Under the pieces are notes generated by a model that was given only the letters and a program-made list of their open reading frames with translations, was not told the origin of the DNA and did no database searches. A stretch of DNA of 64,000 bases from Semisulcospira habei (lineage: Eukaryota; Mollusca; Gastropoda; Semisulcospiridae): the NCBI GenBank assembly GCA_036245525.1, contig BTPG01000005.1:178139408-178203407 (forward strand). Reading direction: 5' to 3'. Every line of letters begins with the position of its first letter. Position 1 is the stretch's first letter. Both the position numbers and the translations under genes were made by a program. Shown one piece after another: positions 59,678-64,000 of this stretch.

Positions 59678-60204
59678 CTGCGCGGGGTCATGTCGGTATG
59701 ATCAAACAGGTATGTACGAGTATGATTTTTTTTTTTAAAGTAATGATAGTTTAGTTATTTGCAAAGTACTTCCCAATACCCGATGACTTTTTGCGCATTG
59801 AGTCGAGCCAGATAAATATATTATATTTCAGCCCTTGCCATTTACTCATGCCCAATATGGGGCTGGTATCTTTCAGTCATGCCGTTGTATGACGTCATTA
59901 AACAAAATGATGTAAACAGAGCTTGAAAACACTATCAACGCTAATTAAAAACATGTCTACATTTCAAATGAGCGAAACCCTTCTGTATCAGTATATGGTC
60001 AAAATCCAACCAAATCTGAATTTTGTTTGGTAGGGTACTTGTGCACATTGCGGCTATCTGCCAGTGGATTGTGCAGTTCAGTCCTGAAAGAGAGGACTTT
60101 GTAGATGAGTACTGTTAAGACTGTCAAATTTCTGCTGAGAACAAGCAGCCTTTACTTTGTTTACACATTGATAAGAAAATACCCCTTTATATCATTAATT
60201 TGTA

Positions 60205-60533
60205 CCATTATGCATAAATCTGAAGACACATTAAATTTTCAGCACCATTTGTGTTTGTTATGCCTTGTCGACACGCCTAATGAAATTGAACAGCAGTTTA
60301 GACACACAGCAAATGCAAAGCGTAATCGCACTTATTCATTCTGCGCTGCCGTTCGCGTATCAATCTATCTTTAGCTGTTTCTCGTACTGAAAGCGTTATA
60401 TTTGTAGAACGGAGTAGAGTATTTGTCAGGTTACATGATATAAAGACAAGGTGAGCTGAACTGGATTGTCTTGTGTCTAAATGATCCATAACTAGACCTG
60501 TGTGCGGCGTTTCGTAACCATCTATTACCGAGG
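60205..60533 (+). repeat. Dispersed repeat, copy 2 (partner 4096-4430)
   Basis: GCATAAATCTGAAGACACAT near the start and TCGTAACCATCTATTAC near the end; colinear with 4096-4430. The right edge coincides with the start of the RTE-like element. Confidence 0.75.
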
Positions 60534-61483
60534 TGTCAAGGGGTCTCTGCCTGACTCAACGGGTGGGGGCACCATGGGACGAGTTGCGTTGGTGGTGCGG
60601 GTAGTGGGGAACTCTTACAGCGCCTTCCCCGGGATCCCCCTAGTCTAGGGCCTCTTGGCCTTTGTGAGGCACCCTCGTGTGTAATCCCTCCGGGCTAGCA
60701 TAGCATCCCTCTATCCCAAGACCGCCTGTACGTGGTCCATGGCCATATCCTCTCCGAGGTGACCACAAAAACTGGGCAGCACTAGCCCCCAGGCTAAACA
60801 CGGCGGATGAGAGAACCTCGAAAATAAATCATTGCCCTGCTGCCTTGCAGGCCTGGCCGCTTGCCTGCGGAAAGGCTAAGGGAGGAAAACCCTGACATCA
60901 AACCCCCCGTGTCCCCGGGGAAAGCTTTTGAGCCAGAGACTAAGACAAGGACAGTCTGATATAAAACCTACGACCCCCGGACCTCGCTGCCACCGTCCCA
61001 GCTTGCTAGGCCATGGCAGACGAACCAAGGGTTTAAAGGGTGGGGCCAGTACTGCGCACACTGCACTCCACCAAAAGCTCCACCGCGCAGGCTTTAGGAA
61101 ACGTCCACGGACTATGACACTGACCATTCCAAGTCCTGTAGCGATGGGCAAGGGGCGAAACGGCAGGTGAAAGATGTCACTGGAAGCCGCAGTCTGAAAC
61201 CTGCATGCAGGCGGTTCCGGATATTTGTCGCCTGATGTTGACCTGGGGATGACGTCGTCACTCGGCACACCCTGAACGACCAAGCAGCCTCCTCTAGGGA
61301 CAGGACTGCTTGCTCAACACGGAGAGGGGCCTAGAACAAGTGGCCTAACCAAAGTTCGCCCCCTCGCAACCCCAATTGGCTAGCCGAGGTCAACGGGCAT
61401 CTTCTCCTGCGGTCAGAAAACAAGAAAAAACAATCATTACGACCACGACCGGACTCAGCGTAGCATGAAGGAACAACCGAACC

Positions 61484-62139
61484 ATGCTCGACACAGCAGA
61501 CACCGGACGCCCTGAACGTCGCTCCGCCCTCATTGCACATGAATTGCGGAGGTTAAACATCGACATCGCCGCGCTCAGCGAATACGCCTCCCGGACGAAG
61601 GCAGCCTCCAAGAACTTGGCGCTGGATACACCCTCTACTGATCAGGCAGGCCTGCATCAGAAAGACGGCTCTCAGGCGTGGGCTTCATGTTCAAGACCTC
61701 CATTGCAACTAAGCTGGAAAACCTAACAACGGGTCACTCTGACCGCATCATGTCCATGCGCCTCCCACTGAGACACCAGCAATACATTACCCTTCTCAGT
61801 GTGTACTCCCCAACCCTCCTGGCAGAGCCTGCAGAAAAAGACAAGTTCTACGCTGACCTGCGCAGCCTCCTACAGAGCACCCCTGCAGACGACAAAGTCA
61901 TCATCCTTGGCGACTTCAACGCCAGAGTGGGCCAGGACTCTGAAGCCTGGAAAGGAGTCATCGGCAAGCATGGTGTTGGGAACTGCAGTGACAATGGCCG
62001 CCTACTGTTGAAGTTCTGTGCAGAGCAGCAACTTGTCATCACCAACACTACTTTCCAGCAAAAGGACAGTCGAAAGACCACCTGGATGCATCCTCGCTCC
62101 AAGCACTGGCATCTTATCGACTATGTCCTAGTGCGTTAG
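61484..62139 (+). pseudogene. APE-type endonuclease remnant of RTE-like element
   Basis: MLDTADTGRPERRSALIAHE (start), a frameshifted segment with EYASRTKAASK, then GFMFKTSIATKLENLTTGHS, LLSVYSPTLLAEPAEKD, KVIILGDFNARVGQD (catalytic D-N motif) and KTTWMHPRSKHWHLIDYVLV (SDH-type end, here DYV). Family function: nicks the target DNA to prime reverse transcription. Stop at 62137-62139. Confidence 0.8.
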
Positions 62140-62169
62140 AAGGATCGCAGTGACGTCCTCCTCACCAGA

Positions 62170-64000
62170 GTGATGCCCAACGCAGAGTGCTACACTGACC
62201 ACCGCCTTGTCCGCTGCAAACTCAGGCTCCGCCTCAAGCGAAACTCGGGCAAGAAAAAGTTTGATGTTGCCAGCCTTCAGCGTGACGACGTGAAAGCTGC
62301 CTTTCAGACAGATTTGCAGCGCATGCTCAAAGACACAGCTGATCCAGCAGACTCCTCCCCTGGAACACTCTGGGAACAACTGAAAACTGCTGTTGCAAAA
62401 TCCTCTGTGGAAGTCTTGGGCTTTGCTAGAAAGAGGAACAAAGACTGGTTTGACAAAAACGACGTAGAGATCCAGGAACTTCTAGCAGACAAAAAAGAGC
62501 CGCCCACCAGGCCCACCTAGCCCAGCCTTCCTGCCCTGTGAAAAAGTCTGCCTTCCGCCTCATATGTAGCAGTCTCCAACGCAAGCTTAGAGAGCTCCCG
62601 AACGAGTGGTGGTCCAGACTGGCACAGAGGACCCAGCTTTGCGCTGACAACGGTCACTACAGGGGCTTCTACAAAGCATTGATAGCAGTGTATGCCCCAG
62701 GCACCTGGTTCAAAGTCCCCTGAGAAGCGTTGATGGACAGGCACTCCTCACAGATAGTACGTCCATCTTGAACCGCTGGTCGGAATATTTTCAGGACCTA
62801 TTCATCGCTGAGCGCACTGTTCAAGAAGCAGTCTTTTTCCAAATCCCACACCTCCCAGTAAAGGTTGAATTGGATGAACCGCCCACCACTGAAAAGACCT
62901 TCAAGGCCATCCACCAGCTCAAGAGTGGCAAAGCAGCAGGCACTGACGGAATCCCGCCAGAGATCTGGAAACAAGGAGGCCCAGCACTGCACAACAAGCT
63001 CCACGACCTCTTTCTCTGCTGCTGGCAGAAAGGAACACTACCAAAGGATCTCCGTGATGCAGTCATCATCACCCTGTAGAAGAACAAAGGAAAGAAGTCT
63101 GCCTGCTCTAATTATCGTGGAATTAGCCTGCTATCCATTGCCGGGAAAATTCTCGCAAGGCTGCTCCTGAATCGGCTGGTACCTGCCATCGCTGAAGACC
63201 TCCTCCCGGAGGGCCAGTGTGGCTTCAGAGCCAACAGGAGTACCACCGATATGGTCTTTGTGCTGAGACAGCTTCAGGAGAAGTGCCGCGAGCAGAACAA
63301 AGGGCTGCACGTAACGTTTGTCGACCTAACAAAAGCGTTTGACACTGTGAGCAGGCAAGCCATGTGGCAGATCCTGGAGCGACTTGGCTGTCCAGCAAAA
63401 TTTCTCAGCATGATCGTCCAGCTCCACGATGACCAGCAAGGCTAGGTCAGACTCAACAGTGACTTATCGGAACCTTTCCCCATTCTCAAAGGCGTGAAGC
63501 AGGGCTGCGTGCTGGCACCGACCCTCTTTACCATCTTCTTTAGCATGAGGTTGAAGCAGGCTACAGTGGACCTCGACGATGACGACGCAGTGTACATCAG
63601 GTATCGTCTCGATGGCAGCCTGTTCAACCTCAGACGACTGCAGGCCGACACCAAAACCCTGGACCGACTGATTCGTGAGCTGCTCTTTGCTGATGACGCT
63701 GCCCTTGTTGCACACACAGAGAGAGCCTTGCAGCGCATCACGTCCTGGATCGCAGATGCTGCCCAACTCTTTGGACTTGAGGTCAGTCTGAAAAAGACGG
63801 AGGTCCTTCCTTAGCCGGCACCCAAGGAAGAGCATCGCCCTCCCCACATCACCATCGGCGAGTCCGAACTGAAGTCTGTACACCAATTTACCTACCTTGG
63901 CTGCATCATCACGTCAGACGCCAAGCTGGACAAAGAACTGGACAACAGGCTGGCAAAAGCGAACAGTGCTTTCGGGCGACTATTCAAGCGGGTGTGGCAC
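62170..64000 (+). pseudogene. Reverse transcriptase remnant of RTE-like element
   Basis: Linker 62170-62520 (KSSVEVLGFARKRNKDWFDK), RT start 62768-63079 (IHQLKSGKAAGTDGIPPEIW), then 63110 onward as in the intact copy: [58 protein letters not shown]. At least three in-frame stops and frame changes. Cut at the window end. Confidence 0.85.

Larger units (their letters stand above)
60533..64000 (+). mobile_element. RTE-like LINE, long but decayed copy, runs off the window
   Basis: A GC-rich leader (60533-61480) precedes endonuclease and reverse transcriptase on the plus strand. From about 63100 it is nearly identical to the copy at 19145-20734. Stops at 62139, about 63079, 63445 and 63814 break the frame. 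It is the longest RTE copy here and shows the 5' part missing from the other two. Confidence 0.85.

Noticed and set aside
57839..58294. Possible host gene (frames of 129 and 72 codons)
   Set aside because: No family resemblance, overlapping frames on both strands over a TCGTC-rich segment, and location within an intron.
59700..60533. Missing 5' exons of the vitellogenin-like gene
   Set aside because: No stretch with acceptor, donor, correct phase and Vitellogenin_N-like sequence was found; the region matches a dispersed repeat. The exons must lie beyond 64000.
60876..61283. Minus-strand ORF of 135 codons
   Set aside because: Antisense to the GC-rich leader of the RTE-like element; no recognisable domain.

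Overview
The window is animal nuclear DNA, most likely from a mollusc such as a gastropod. It has GT-AG introns, a single large lipid-transfer-protein gene, abundant non-LTR retrotransposons (RTE-like, L2/CR1-like and one with RNase H), tRNA-derived SINE-like repeats, one Ty3/gypsy-like LTR element and many microsatellites. There is no bacterial gene organisation. The mollusc assignment is inference from this repeat and gene style and cannot be proved from the window.

The only host gene I can support is a vitellogenin-like gene on the minus strand (15524-59677). I could assemble 30 coding exons. All splice sites are GT-AG and every phase matches its neighbour, giving 2175 uninterrupted codons and a stop. 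The 5' exons (signal peptide and the first part of the lipoprotein N-terminal domain) lie beyond position 64000. In order, the protein has the helical half of the Vitellogenin_N (LPD_N) domain, a beta-rich DUF1943-like lipid-cavity region, a long weakly conserved middle part that includes a 430-codon exon and two Pro/Ser/Tyr-rich linkers, a von Willebrand type D domain with a GLCGNYD motif, an acidic-then-basic linker, and a Cys-containing tail.

Layout: 1-2025 L2/CR1-like LINE (minus); 2030-4480 mostly unassigned DNA with a fold-back, a (TG)n tract and a palindrome; 4481 to about 13290 a decayed Ty3/gypsy-like element (minus) with about 1.3 kb LTRs, its 5' LTR running into an 83-bp assembly gap (13208-13290); 13.3-15.5 kb intergenic with a TTAA-flanked hairpin element and a SINE; 15.5-59.7 kb the vitellogenin-like gene; 60.2-60.5 kb a dispersed repeat; 60.53-64.0 kb a decayed RTE-like LINE with endonuclease and reverse transcriptase, running off the end.

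The most unusual feature is the intron content. At least six families of short, strongly palindromic elements are scattered through almost every intron. Several have complete TTAA...TTAA ends with CCC-type terminal inverted repeats (piggyBac-like by target site) and a central near-perfect hairpin with 15-45 bp arms. One has spawned a 20-copy, 39-bp minisatellite from its end. Others sit tens of bases from splice sites or were carried along in duplications of exon-intron boundaries. Nested insertions (RTE into an L2-like ORF, RTE into an L2-like 3' tail, a short insert into another L2-like copy) give a relative chronology.
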